Shown: positions 12,426 to 23,866 of the stretch, in pieces
Layout of the letters: each line of letters starts with the position of its first letter
How positions within the stretch are numbered: the first letter of the stretch is position 1
From: Gymnothorax reevesii
Taxonomy: Eukaryota; Chordata; Actinopteri; Anguilliformes; Muraenidae
Reading direction: 5' to 3'
NCBI GenBank assembly: GCA_029721435.1
Contig: CM056586.1
Coordinates: 70,271,679 to 70,335,678 of the forward strand
Length of the DNA: 64,000 nt
Translations under genes and position numbers: made by a program
The notes under the pieces: model-generated
Database searches by the model: none
The model's input: the letters and a program-made list of their open reading frames with translations, nothing else
What the model was told of the DNA's origin: nothing

Positions 12426-13293
12426 ACACACAACACAAATGTCAGACCACAAAAGCGCAGTATAAGAGAGACTGTCATTATTCTGTTTTGATATAAGTAA
12501 GGGTCATTGCTGGTTGCCATACTTGGCAAAAACAATCTTTAAATCTGAGCGTTACCATTTAAAGAAGAAGCATTTTTCCAATCAAATAGTTGCGCTGACC
12601 AGAGGGAAAACGCTGAAGGCCAAGTAAAATGACATTCAACTTTAATCCTTTTTAAACTTCAGTTATTAACAGAATGAAACCACAATGAAAACTAGAGCAC
12701 TTGGACGGGGGAGCGTGCAGCGCAAATGTACCCCCCCCCCTCCATTACCCAACACAACCTAAGGGCCCAACCAGCAGCCTAACTGACACGCTGAGATAAG
12801 CAGTTTGTGGCGTCCTTTTCTGGGCCTAACGAGGCATCCATAAGCCTACAAAAGGCTCATATCTCCCAGTATACCAAACTTGTTCTGGTTTCGGTTCCCT
12901 TCTATCCTTGTGCTGAAAATGTAATAAATCCATGAATCGTTTCTCGCCGTACTGCGTTAACGCTAAAATCTTGCAATGGATGCGGCGGCAACTGCCTTCC
13001 TACCGCAGCAACTATCCTCCCGAAATATACAACGATTGAGCAAAGGGAAATTCTCTCATGAAAATGAAACTCAGAAGAATTTAATTTTCACGTTGTACAG
13101 TTGAGATACAGCTCTGCCATATTTTCCCTTCGTGTTGCAGTGTAACTGCCCAACAAAAGCCATCGCAGCCGGTCAGTCTCCTCTATGACCTTCAGAAGCT
13201 CCTGAAGGCTGTGGTGGTCATTACCCTTCACAGTGCTGAAAAAAATATTTGAAAAATATGAATTTAATGACCTTGACCAACGACCAATGACCA
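11701..13293. other. chn1 intron 3, mostly unrecognised
   Basis: Apart from the (ATC)18 tract and a C-run near 12731, no repeat ends or exon-like frames were seen. Confidence 0.45.
12371..12425. repeat. (ATC)18 microsatellite
   Basis: Fifty-five bp of pure ATC. It produces a spurious poly-Asp frame on the minus strand. Confidence 0.97.
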
Positions 13294-13356
13294 ACAGCTT
13301 TGATTTTGACATCTTACATCATTGAGCAACAACAGCTGCATTCAGCGCTGTAAGGG
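13294..13356. mobile_element. TTAA MITE, truncated copy
   Basis: One arm only: acagctttgattttgacatc through cagcgctgtaaggg, followed by TTAA at 13357-13360. Confidence 0.8.
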
Positions 13357-13781
13357 TTAAAACATGTGCACATCATCTCCACCAAAAAAATGACTGACCC
13401 GACCATCCAGAATTTATGAGAGAGGGAACAAAAGGCTAAAGGTTTCTTATTCTCGACAGGCTCCAGGCTGCATAGAACAGCCTGGCCCATTTGAAGCACG
13501 GCGTGCGGTCAGGACAGAGGGCAGGACATGCTGTCAGGGGCGGTGTGATGAGGGCCATGTTCAAACGACCCCCAGCTCAAAGCCTCGGCAAGGGGGGGGG
13601 GCTGCTTGCACCACAGTGATACCAGTGCGCTACAGAAAAACTGAGTATAATCCCCCTCCTCCCGTACAGTTCAAAGTAAAGGCAACTGCCCTGGCCAAGT
13701 CATTATAAAGAAATAAGTAATGAATCCCCTGCTGCCATTCTCAAGATCAATGCAAAGCAATATAACAACAGATAACGTTAA

Positions 13782-13980
13782 CCCTTAGGAGCGCTATATG
13801 CGACTAAGGTCATTCAATGATATAAGATGGCAAAATCAAAGCTGTTGACAACCTATCATGCGGCGACTTGTTTAAAAGAGCACCCGCAGCAGAGCGCTTT
13901 TAAACAAGTCACCACAAGATAGGTTTTCAACAGCTCAAAATCCTGGAATTTACAATTCTTTTGCATTTATTTCAGCGCAG
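13782..13980. mobile_element. TTAA MITE copy, one end eroded
   Basis: Begins after TTAA (13778-13781) with CCCTTAGGAGCGCTATATGC. It contains the palindromic core (gcggcgacttgtttaaaaga / gcgcttttaaacaagtcacc), and ends in ttatttcagcgcag without a final TTAA. Confidence 0.85.
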
Positions 13981-14209
13981 TACCACTTCTATTACTTTTG
14001 AATGAACTTTCAAAATTCACTGCATTAAACCACAAAAAAACCAAAAAAAACAGGTACATCCATTTTGAAACTGACATTCTTTGAAATCATTTTCTTATTG
14101 CAGGCACTTTGGACTATATTCGGTAACAAATCAAAGGAGCTGTGTCACGATTACTGTGCACACACATTTAGTACATCATGCTACATCATGGGCAGTATTA
14201 GTGCATTAT

Positions 14210-15138
14210 GGGTCATTCCGTGTCAATTCACGAAATTTCAGAAAATCTTCCTGCACGACCACCTCACATTTTCTTTCAAAAATTCATGTTAGTAGTTTCA
14301 CTTTTGGCCACAAAAAATTATTAAAAGGAGAAAGATTTAGGCGATTTTTTTTCAGCATCACCTTCTGAAGTTCTAATTTTGAGCTGCAATATCTTAAAAT
14401 GTACTTGAACGAGGACCTCCAAGGTTGGTATGTCAAATATCTGGTGCTACATCTGTACATAGTTTAACTTTCAGCAGTCTAGCTCATGTGTAACGTGCAG
14501 TAATAGGCCCCGAGATTCTGTTGAACATTTCTATTTGCGAACTGCGGCAGCACATTAAAGGGCCTGTGAACTCATCAGTTTTTAGTACAGGGGGCCGATA
14601 TTTTGTAGGGGTGTCTTTTGGACTAGGAAAATTGTTTTTAGAAAAATTACCATTGTGAAGTAAATAACACCTGAGATATTGCTTATCAAAAATGAGAAAA
14701 AACACATTTTCCTGCAAATTTGAAGCTATATTCCTGTTGAATGACACCATGTATCAAATCCAAATCAAGTTCACCTTAAAGAGCAGGTTTTTGAAATGAA
14801 ATATCCAAATATTGTGATTTTGTTCTCTCTCTTTTTCCCAATGTGAATTTTTAAAATGATGTTATATATTGGAATGCTATTTCTCGATTATAGCCTCGTA
14901 GTCTTGTGGACAGCTCTGTAATTATGTCAGAGATCTCAAATTTTGTACAGTGCCTCTTATAATATAAGCCATTTGACATTAACTTTTAATACATATTAGT
15001 CAAATTCACACTAGTATGTGGAAAGTTATTGAAGCTTTGGCAAAGGGGTTAAGAAGTGAATCCACCAACATGATTTTTTTCAAGAAAATCTGAGGGGGTC
15101 ATGCGGGACCCATTCGGTGAATTGACACGGAATGACCC
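14210..15138. mobile_element. unclassified inverted-repeat element
   Basis: The left end GGGTCATTCCGTGTCAATTC matches the right end exactly in inverted form (to 15138). Weaker matching continues for about 95 bp (…tcatgttagtagtttcactt versus tcatgttggtggattcactt). No target duplication is clear and no transposase is seen. The superfamily is left open. Confidence 0.75.
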
Positions 15139-15143
15139 TCATG

Positions 15144-16668
15144 CAGTGCTATGGAAATGTAACTGCCCCCTTCCCCATCTCTCAGATGTTTTAGATCAAC
15201 CAACTAATTTCAATAAGACATGAGAAAACACAAAATCCAGCTTTAACACTCATTTATTTTATTGAAGGTAAACAAGTATTCATAACTTATATCACCCATA
15301 TGAAACAAGATGTGTTTGTGAAACACTGATGCTCCCATGGCTCATGTTAAAGTTTGTGTCACCAAGCGTCATGCTCCAAGGTCAAGGTCACAAGTTCAAA
15401 AGTCATGACCCCATCTGAAATGCCTTCTCACAAGCAATGCAAATGCCAAGTATCAAAGCCCTATCATGAACCGATCAGAAGTTATAGCCATGTTAACGTG
15501 CGGACAGACAGACAGACGGACAGGTGAGAAACTATGTCCCCGAAATCTGAAATGCCTTCTCACAAGCAATGCATAAGCCAAGTATCGAAGTCCTATCATG
15601 AGCCTATCAAAAGTTATAGCCATGTTAAAGTGCGGACAGACAGACGAACAGGTGAAAAACTAAACATTGCAACTGGTTGCGCCACCCGAGGCAGTAACAA
15701 CTGCAATTAAATATTAGCGATAACGGACAATGAGTCTTTTACTGGATGCGGAGGAATTTTGGCCTACTCTTCTTTGCAGAATGGTTTTATATCAGCTACA
15801 ATGGATGATTTTCAACCATGAACTTCCCATTTCAGGTGATGCCACAGCACCTCAAATGGATTTAAGTCAAAACCTTGAATGGCTCAAAAAAACTAAATGA
15901 AGGATTTGGGAGTGGCCTAGTCAGAGTTGGACTTGCTCATGAGCTTTGAATCATCGTCCCACCGCATGAACTGCGCTTGAGTTCAGATCAAACTGACAGC
16001 TGGAGATCCTCCTTCCTGATTTTCTAGTAAGAGCAGAAATCATGGTTCCATCAATATTGGAAAGTTGCTCAGGTCCTGAAGCAGCAAAGTAGCCCAGCCA
16101 ACTAACTACCGCTATCGTGTGCGACTATGATGGTATGATGCTCTTATTTTGAAATACTTGGTTAGCTTCATGGCAGGTGTAATGGGACCCACGTCTTCCA
16201 AGAAGTTCTACCTTTGACTCATCAGTCCACAGCCCCAAAGGTCTTGGGGGTCAAAGTTTTTTGGCAGGTGGGAGACAAGCCTTTGTTTTCACTTCGGACA
16301 GCAGTGGTTTTCGCCTCACTGTTCTCCTGCGGATGCCATTTTTGTCATTTAACAATTGTACAGTTGAGTCGACTGACCTCAACTGAGGCAAACGAGGCCT
16401 GCAGTTCTTCACTGACCATCTGGACTCTCGTGACCCCCATGATGAGTCGGTCTGAGAGGAATCTCAGTTGGCCTGAGACTCCTGGGTTTGGTTCATCACT
16501 GTTCCATGTTTTTGCCGACTTCACATAGCCAGACAGGTTTCATAATGTTCAGATGCAACAGGACTGGCAGTAATGGTGCCTGGGTGCCTCTAGTGAAACT
16601 GAAATTGATTATCAATCCAAGCTATTCAGTAGGTTGATTTAATAACCAAAGGGGCAATTACTTTCTCC
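15144..16668 (-). mobile_element. decayed Tc1-like element
   Basis: The outer ends CAGTGCTATGGAAATGTAAC and (inverted) aaggggcaattactttctcc mark a Tc1 family common in fish. The interior has recognisable minus-strand transposase DNA, such as gaggaattttggcc, gcagcaaagtagcccagcc and cacgtcttccaagaagttc, with many indels. A separate repeat (about 15302-15662) is inserted near its left end. It abuts the element 14210-15138 with only 5 bp between. Confidence 0.75.
15302..15662 (+). repeat. dispersed 'GACAGACGG' repeat, internally duplicated
   Basis: The same family as 5357-5730 (agatgtgtttgtgaaacact, ccaaggtcaaggtcacaagt). The segment from tctgaaatgccttctcacaa to the gacagac tract is present twice with a 132-bp offset (15414 and 15546). 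It is inserted in the Tc1 relic 15144-16668. Confidence 0.82.
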
Positions 16669-16987
16669 ACACATGGCCAGGGCAGGTTGGATAGACTTGT
16701 CCTTCAAATAATGAAATCAGCATTTAAAAACCCATATGTATTTGAGTTGTCCTTGTTTGATTTTAAAATTAGTTTGATGATCAGAAAGTGTGAAAAATAT
16801 GCAAAAATGGAGAAATGTAGTGCGATGAAAATAATTTCACAGCGCCGAAGGGTATGTTCCGTGCCCTCAACATCTTTCCTGACAAACACACATCAAAAAG
16901 GCAGGAAAACATCAAAACTACATGCACTATAGAGAACTCCAGACAGTGCAGAGAATTTATGTAATTAACACTGAAAGAGAGCATTTA

Positions 16988-18618
16988 CAGTGCCTTGCGA
17001 AAGTATTCGGCCCCCTTGAACCTTGCAACCTTTCGCCACATTTCAGGCTACAAACATAAAGATATAAAATTTAAATTTTTTGTCAAGAAACCACAACAAG
17101 TGGGACACAATTGTGAAGTGGAACGAAATTTATTGAATAATTTAAACTTTTTTAACAAATAAAAAAACTGAAAAGTGGGGCGTGCAATATTATTCGGCCC
17201 CCTTGCGTTAATACTTTGTAGCGCCACCTGTTGCTCCAATTACAGCTGCAAGTCACTAGGGGGATGTTTCTATCAGTTTTGCACATCGAGAGACTGAAAT
17301 TCTTGCCCATTCTTCCTTGCAAAGCAGCTCGAGCTCAGTGAGGTTGAATGGAGAGCGTTTGTGAACAGCAGTCTTCAGCTCTTTCCACAGATTCTCGATT
17401 GGATTCAGGTCTGGACTTTGACTTGGCCATTCGAACACCTGGATACGTTTATTTGTGAACCATTCCATTGTAGATTTGGCTTTATGTTTTGGATCATTGT
17501 CCTGTTGGAAGATAAATCTCCATCCCAGTCTCAGGTCTTGTGCAGACTCCAACAGGTTTTCTTCCAGAATGGTCCTGTATTTGGCTCCATCCATCTTCCC
17601 GTCAATTTTAACCATCTTCCCTGTCCCTGCTGAAGAAAAGGAGGCCCAAACCATGATGCTGCCACCACCATGTTTGACAGTGGGGATGGTGTGTTCAGGG
17701 TGATGAGCTGTATTGCTTTTACGCCAAGCATATCGTTTTGCATTGTGGCCAAAAAGTTCGATTTTGGTTTCATCTGACCAGAGCACCTTCTTCTACATGT
17801 TTGGTGTGTCTCCCAGGTGGCTTGTGGCAAACTTTAAACGAGACTTTTTATGGATATCTTTGAGAAATGGCTTTCTTCTTGCCGCTCTTCCATAAAGGCC
17901 AGATTTGTGCAGTGTACGACTGATTGTTGTCCTATGGACAGACTCTCCCACCTCAGCTGTAGATCTCTGCAGTTCATCCAGAGTGATCATGGGCCTCTTG
18001 GCTGCATCTCTGATCAGTTTTCTCCTTGTTCGAGATGAAAGTTTGGAGGGACGGCCGGGTCTTGGTAGATTTGCAGTGGTCAGATACTCTTTCCATTTCA
18101 ATATGATTGCTTGCACAGTGCTCCTTGGGATGTTTAAAGCTTGGGAAATCTTTTTGTATCCAAATCCGGCTTTAAACTTCTCCACAACAGTATCTCGGAC
18201 CTGCCTGGTGTGTTCCTTGGTCTTCATGATGCTCTCTGCGCTTTAAACAGAACCCTGAGACTATCACAGAGCAGGTACATTTATACAGAGACTTGATGAC
18301 ACACAGGTGGATTCTATTTATCGTCATCAGTCATTTAGGACAACATTGGATCATTCAGAGATCCTCACTGAACTTCTGGAGTGAGTTTGCTGCTCCGAAA
18401 GTAAAGGGGCCGAATAATATTGCACGCCCCACTTTTCAGTTTTTTATTTGTTAAAAAAGTTCAAATTATTCAGTAAATTTCGTTTCACTTCACGATTGTG
18501 TCCCACTTGTTGTTGTTTCTTGACAAAAAATTTAAATTTTATATCTTGATGTTTGAAGCCTGAAATGTGGCGAAAGGTTGCAAGGTTCAAGGGGGCCGAA
18601 TACTTTCGCAAGGCACTG
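16988..18618 (-). mobile_element. nearly intact Tc1-like transposon
   Basis: A 1631-bp element flanked by TA on both sides (16986-16987, 18619-18620). Its terminal inverted repeats are about 213-215 bp (16988-17202 and 18406-18618) and begin CAGTGCCTTGCGAAAGTATT. By eye the two repeats differ at about 4% of positions, so the insertion is fairly young compared with the other Tc1 copies here. It holds one transposase frame on the minus strand. It lies in chn1 intron 3, in the same orientation as the host gene. Confidence 0.97.
17208..18227 (-). pseudogene. Tc1 transposase, full length with three nonsense codons
   Basis: A single frame of 340 codons including the final TAA, the usual Tc1 length, with no frameshift. 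It opens MKTKEHTRQVRDTVV and has the paired-like helix-turn-helix halves (about residues 5-50 and 70-125) joined by a GRPSKL basic linker. The DDE catalytic residues are all present: LWSDETK, FQQDNDPKH and SPDLNPIENLWKELK. A TAG at 17793-17795 replaces a residue just before VLWSDE. Adjacent TAG and TGA codons at 17253-17258 precede an otherwise normal C-terminus (LAAVIGATGGATKY). It is therefore inactive as read, unless the stops are sequence errors. Confidence 0.93.
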
Positions 18619-19048
18619 TAACATGTTCAGTTTGCAGCCAGCTAAGGCCAATTACCGAACTCCAAATGAAGACTCAAGCGAGGCCCATTTCAAATTAAGA
18701 GCAAAGTGTAAAAGCGAAGATGAGTAGCTCTTGCTGTAATCAGAAAGCTCTCCCCAGAGAGCTCAACATTCGTCAAAAACCCAAGGGCTCAAAACGGCAA
18801 CATCGCCATTCCCAAATAAAGTTAACGGAACAAATTTGAATTTCATTAAATGCTTAAAAAATTAAAACTGTACGAGAGGAGAGATGGATGCAGTCCACAT
18901 GACCGATCCTTTACACCCTCTCTCACTCTTAATCTTGGGCCTAATTTAGCAGGCGCCCAATCTGCCGAGACAGACTGTGTTGCAGTTCCTGTCGAATTAT
19001 AGAGGGGGGCAGCGCATCTGTACTGTCAGCACTGCAGTCATTTATTAA

Positions 19049-19212
19049 CCCTTAAAGTGCTAAACGCAGCACTGGCTGCTCGCTGACACAATGAAATATA
19101 AAATGAAAGCTTTTGAAAACCTATCATTTGGCGACATGTTGAAAAGAGAACAAGTCACCACATGATAGGTTTTCAAAAGCTCAAGATGTTAAAATTTTTT
19201 AACCCTTTAGGG
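19049..19212. mobile_element. TTAA MITE copy (164 bp)
   Basis: TTAA flanks at 19045-19048 and 19213-19216. Ends CCCTTAAAGTGCTAAACGCA and (inverted) CCCTAAAGGG. The core palindrome aaaacctatcatttggcgac / caccacatgataggttttca is present. An internal deletion has shortened the centre. Confidence 0.88.
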
Positions 19213-19688
19213 TTAAGATTCCAGTCATTTGTTGGAGGGGGGGGGAGGCAGGGTGGAACACAAAGGGCAACTGTCCCACCCCCCCAAAACATCACCACAC
19301 CGCGAACATCAATTACTGAATGAGAAGAGCTGCACCCACACAAAAGTCAACATCCTGTGCAAGTACACTGCTTTCAGTGGTCTTTGGGTCTTCCAGGAAC
19401 CTGAAAACTGTCGAGCGAGCGTACTGCGGAGAGCTCAGGAACTGCTAAACCATGTCATGTGGAAACACTGGCCTTTTTTCAGGTAATAGGGGATTTCAAA
19501 ATGTATAGATCTAGCGAGGCACAAATAAAGAGGGACAGGCACAATTACTGGCTCTATAAGCATAAATGGTCCAGCCCTCTGGCAGATCCAGCTCCTCATA
19601 CTAATGATAAATTCTAATGAATTATGCACAACCTTTACCTCAAGGTTTTTAATTAAAGCCAGACTCTGCTTAAATAATCCTTTTATAC

Positions 19689-19705
19689 GGGGGGGGGGGG
19701 GGGGG
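19689..19705. repeat. G17 homopolymer
   Basis: Seventeen G in a row followed by cctggggtgg. It could form a G-quadruplex. Other G runs are 9715-9732, 26933-26945 and 62215-62229; homopolymer lengths may be sequencing-sensitive. Confidence 0.9.
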
Positions 19706-21133
19706 CCTGGGGTGGAGTCGGGATGGGGTTGAGGGGGAAAACATTCAATTTGGAATTAGTTCATTAGCGGCTTCTAACGAACCCGCACTGTATGAGAATA
19801 GAACAAAACAATCTTCGTCCCAAAGCAAAAAAAAAGGACTGGCATTCAGGTTGGATGTGACCCCAATCACGGAATTTATAAATTAAACCACTTTGATGTT
19901 CGCTCCTCACACCCGACCGAAATAATTAATGATCCGCAAGCGTGAAAAATCAGCTTTTCTCACACCATGAACAAATCTGTGGACAGCTAATCGAGTGTAT
20001 GATCATTAATGCTGCGCTTCCATTATTCAACCTAAAAGCACACAAGGATCACCCAGTCTTTCTTATTGGAATATAATGATTGCATAATTACAGTAATATA
20101 TTTTGCACATATACTATTTGAAATGTATATAATGCAAATTCCAAAAATGCAAATGACAATCAAAGTAAAAAAATAAAAACCAGCAAAAACATTTTTTAAA
20201 TGGCTGAACAGTAGAGGGTACTCCAGATCAGGGTTGTTAAGAGAGAACCTTCATTTTCGGAGTAATATCTCGCAAAATGAGATCGGGGTTTCCCCCAGTG
20301 ACTTTGTATGCTGTGGATGAATTAAGACAACAAAAATTGGAAAATTTAAACCTCTCAGAGAAAAACCTTACAATGAAAAAAATACAAAAAATTTTGACAA
20401 AGATCAATGGGAAGCGAAAATTTTAAAACTAGGCTATAAAATGAGTGGTTTCTGTATTTCAGGACACAACAGTTCTTTTGGATGTAACCCGATGGGACAC
20501 CAACTGTTATGCCCACAACATTAAGTTCTTGTGCCCGCAGAGCAGGAAAAAAAAAAATAAATAAAAATTTCTTGGAAAAATGTTGACGGTAGCAGATAAA
20601 ACTTCACTTTCTCCAACAGTTCACACATGGGTGGAATTTTATTTATTTTTTCCCCAAGAACCTTTCTGTGTAACGGGTTGCAAAATTATGTGTTTTCATG
20701 TATAACATTTTCAGGACTTCAGTGAAAGCCGATTGGCATTGAATGGTTTTTTTTAGCACCATTCCCATTGACAGGGCTAATTTTATGTAAAGCATGTCTT
20801 GAATTGAATACGAAAGGGTAGCAATTGGAGAAAAATGCTGTTTTATGGTTCATGTTAGTCTGTGAGGATTTAATACTGCCCTGTGCAATTGTCTAATTTA
20901 GTGAGGAAGACCCAGCAGTGAAAATGCACGAGTAGGAACAGTATCAATAAATGCCCAATAATAGGTTTATGGAGACTGATGATGGGACGCACTTGAGGTC
21001 ATCTTAACCTCTTACCACCAAAGTTTCATGTGTTTATTCGAGTCCAAGTGTATATTTGTGCCAATTTAAAAAAAAAATTCCTTCCAGGCATTCCAGAGAA
21101 ATCCATTCATGTCAATGAGGTGGATTTGATTTA

Positions 21134-22932
21134 GGGTGCTTCACACTAGGGAGTTGGGCACGTATCAGAGTACACTTAACCCCAAAGTCCAGTCCATTTG
21201 GTAAGTGTGAACCCAAGCCTATCGTGCTCGAGCACAATACGCGATTACAGTCTGAAGAGGCGGATTCGGTTCATGCACGGTTCATCCGAACTCGTACCAA
21301 ATGTGACAGCAAGCGTACTTGAGCAGGGAAGATTACCGTTATGTGCTACGGCTCTCTTGTTCTAACAAACGCAGCAGCGATAAGATCTCTCCATTCAAGG
21401 GAAGAAATTCAATGCTTGCTCGAAATTTAGGCAAACGCAAAAACTCAGAGATTTATGGAATAATTTGCGAGTATTTACATTCATTTAGTTACCACAGAAC
21501 AGTGCCGTGACGAACTGAAGAAACTACGGCTGCGATATTTCAAAGTGCGGGACGCAGTGCAAAAGTCTGGCAGCACAAGTTATGAGAACGAAAGATTTTT
21601 GTGGTATTAAACAGTGGACAGTATAGCCAGCCAAAAACACAAGGGCAAAGAATTCAGTTTTCAACCTCCACCAATCGCGATAGTCATCAGTACTTTTCTT
21701 CTTTGGCTCACCTTCATGTTTGGGGACCCAAAGTTACGGGCGAGTAAAAACATCAGGCATCCAGTCAAGAAAATTTCAAGTTTAATTTCTTGTGCTGCTA
21801 TATGTGTAAATGGCCTTTAACATAAGCAGGATATTGTTTTAATTGTCGCTTTCATGTGTACTTAATTTAGTTTCTGAAAATGAGTAAAAGCCACACTTTT
21901 ATTTTATATATTGAGCAGACGTTATGTTTTGGTGCTCTTATTTTGAAGGCGTCTTGCCGAGAGCTAAAACATCCGGTGGTTCGGACTTTACCGACAACAG
22001 GAAATGTGTGTCTGCAGACTAAAAGTGCGTTGCAGGCTGAAAGCGTGTCTTCAGTGCTGAAAACTTAAACGAAACGCCCTTGCACCTGGCTAATAAGAGG
22101 CACGAGGTTGGTTTTCTGTTATATTTCATGCCGTGTTACATGACCGGCGAGAGTTTAAATGCCGCTGATATTTCGTATACTGAGCGAGTTGTTGTTAGCG
22201 GTAGCTACTGTTAGCTTCGGCCAAGTTGCCGTGTCGGTCCTATATTGAAGCGATGTAGAGCTGAGCTAATTCATTGGTTGTCTCGTAAACGCAACAGAAC
22301 ACGTGTATTTTATGTGTGGTTTGCTAAGGTTAAAAACTGTTAATTGGATTAAATATAGGAGTCAGTTAGGATGTTTATTTAATGGCAATACAGCACTCCA
22401 TTAGAGATTGTCTCATTAAAAATAGTACTAAGAGGTAACGTTACATTTACATGATTGTTTACATGATAAAAACAGTTAAAAGGGGTAATTTCTTGTGATT
22501 GAAAGTGAAGGTAACTATGTTTTCTTTTGTTTCTGTAAAGCTCTTACGGTGAATGCATACTGCACATGGTTCAAATAAAAGAGATGGACCATCAGAGGGT
22601 TCGACCATCATTTAGCCGGGATGCTACAATATCTGGTAATGCATGTTACCGAGCTGCTATCACACGCACAGCACATGCATTTGCGATATTAATATTCTAT
22701 ATTAAAATTCTAAACTCCCTTCTCAATAATAAAACCCCCCGAATTACGCTGGCGCCTCCTAAAATCGTTCCCGCTTTAGAACCCCCTGCAACGCGCTGTA
22801 TCGGAATTTTGACAGTCTATGCAAGTGTGCTCGGGTACGATACGGCATTACAAGTGTGAACGCTGACAGCGGGGGGGGGACAATCGTACAGTGGCTCGGT
22901 ATGGAACAATCGTACCTAGTGTGTAAGCGCCC
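21134..22932. mobile_element. PIF/Harbinger-type non-autonomous element
   Basis: A 1799-bp element with ends GGGTGCTTCACACTAGG and, inverted, GGGCGCTTACACACTAGG. It is flanked by TTA on both sides (21131-21133, 22933-22935), the PIF/Harbinger target. Subterminal DNA carries scattered tcggtac/gtacga motifs. No nuclease frame is readable. A short plus-strand frame at 21319-21510 (SREDYRYVLRLSCSNK…) may be a worn Myb-like piece but is not recognisable. It lies in chn1 intron 3. Confidence 0.75.
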
Positions 22933-23610
22933 TTAGATTTCGACAACCAAAGTCTAATTGGTTGATCTTTGAGTCGTATTGAAGAGTTTTGGCATATTTG
23001 AATAAGTTTCCTCCATGCATTCCTAAGATATTGCTTTTACAAGATTGGAGCAGATGAACAAGTGGACAACCCAAGAAACAATACGCCTACAGTGACGGCC
23101 GTCGCAGTCAGCTGCAACAAGTGACAGACAGAGGGCACCATAGCCAAGCAGGGAAATACTGTGAGAAGCCCTGAGGAGTTTTAGGGAGGGGGGAGCTCTG
23201 AAACGGGCGGACAGGAAGCTCCTTCAGAATGAGCAAATGAGGAGGAAGTACGTAAGATGGGAGAATTCATAAACTTGAGCCTTGGCAGAGCTCAGGTGAA
23301 ATAAACACCAGCATAAAGCAAAAGTCTTGGAAGCAATAATGGAAAATAAGAACAATATGAAAGTCCGGGTCGTGAAGAGCACAGGAAATTCAATCGTCTG
23401 CTCTGCGGAGTCATATTTACAATATTTACAGGAAGTCCTGCCACAAATCTGGGAGCGCAGCAAATACACACTCCACTCAATTTACACTCCAGTAAAATAC
23501 GGTGAAATTCCAGCATGTGGACGGGTACAATTTACCGAACAAACCATTAGCCTGGCCATTCTACCCCAAACCCTCTGCTACGGTGCACTAGGTTCCCCGT
23601 TACAGCTCAC

Positions 23611-23666
23611 CTCACACACGCAGGTGACCCGGCGCGGATGAGGTGCCTCCTGTTGCAGCTGGTACA
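23611..23666 (-). CDS. chn1: chn1 coding exon 3
   Basis: A 56-bp exon encoding the end of Leu20, then YQLQQEAPHPRRVTCVCE, ending in phase 0 before the donor gtgagc. Human has YQLQQEAPHPRRITCTCE. The acceptor reads tttacag. Immediately upstream in the transcript is a pure (GT)31 tract in place of an ordinary polypyrimidine tract. Intron 2 is only 161 bp, and the repeat makes up 63 bp of it. Reading past the donor gives a false C-terminal tail, so the exon stops at the gtgagc donor. Confidence 0.96.
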
Positions 23667-23670
23667 CTGT

Positions 23671-23672
<2 letters not shown>

Positions 23673-23735
<63 letters not shown>
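23673..23735. repeat. (AC)31 microsatellite abutting chn1 exon 3 acceptor
   Basis: Sixty-three bp of pure AC on the plus strand, so (GT)n in the chn1 transcript. It ends 6 nt from the exon 3 edge (…gtgtgt-ttacag|TGTACC). It takes the place of the polypyrimidine tract and separates the AG from the candidate branch sites (for example ggctaat near 23768) by about 100 nt. Confidence 0.98.
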
Positions 23736-23736
<1 letters not shown>

Positions 23737-23827
23737 CGTTACATGAACCGCCAGGACAGGCAGCACATTAGCCCAAGCACACATCTTCAGAAGGGGATGA
23801 GCCATAACAGAGCTGAATAATACTTAC

Positions 23828-23866
23828 AGTAGGACTTCCACACTGGAGGTCTGTATTCATCATTAT
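23828..23866 (-). CDS. chn1: chn1 coding exon 2
   Basis: A 39-bp exon encoding the end of Asp7, then NDEYRPPVWKSY and the first base of Leu20. The human protein has TDEYRPPVWKSYL here. The acceptor is ttttgcag and the donor is gtaagta. This is the extreme N-terminal segment ahead of the SH2 domain, which in the family helps hold the enzyme in its closed, inactive form. Leu20, changed to Phe in one human Duane retraction syndrome allele, is split across the exon 2/3 junction and is the normal residue here. Confidence 0.95.

Larger units (their letters stand above)
18621..21130. other. chn1 intron 3, between Tc1 and Harbinger elements
   Basis: Contains the MITE 19049-19212 and the G17 run. 19820-20200 is AT-rich with many ATTA cores. 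20200-21000 is unrecognised. Confidence 0.4.

Noticed and set aside
12251..12535. Poly-Asp open frame
   Set aside because: Product of the (ATC)18 microsatellite.
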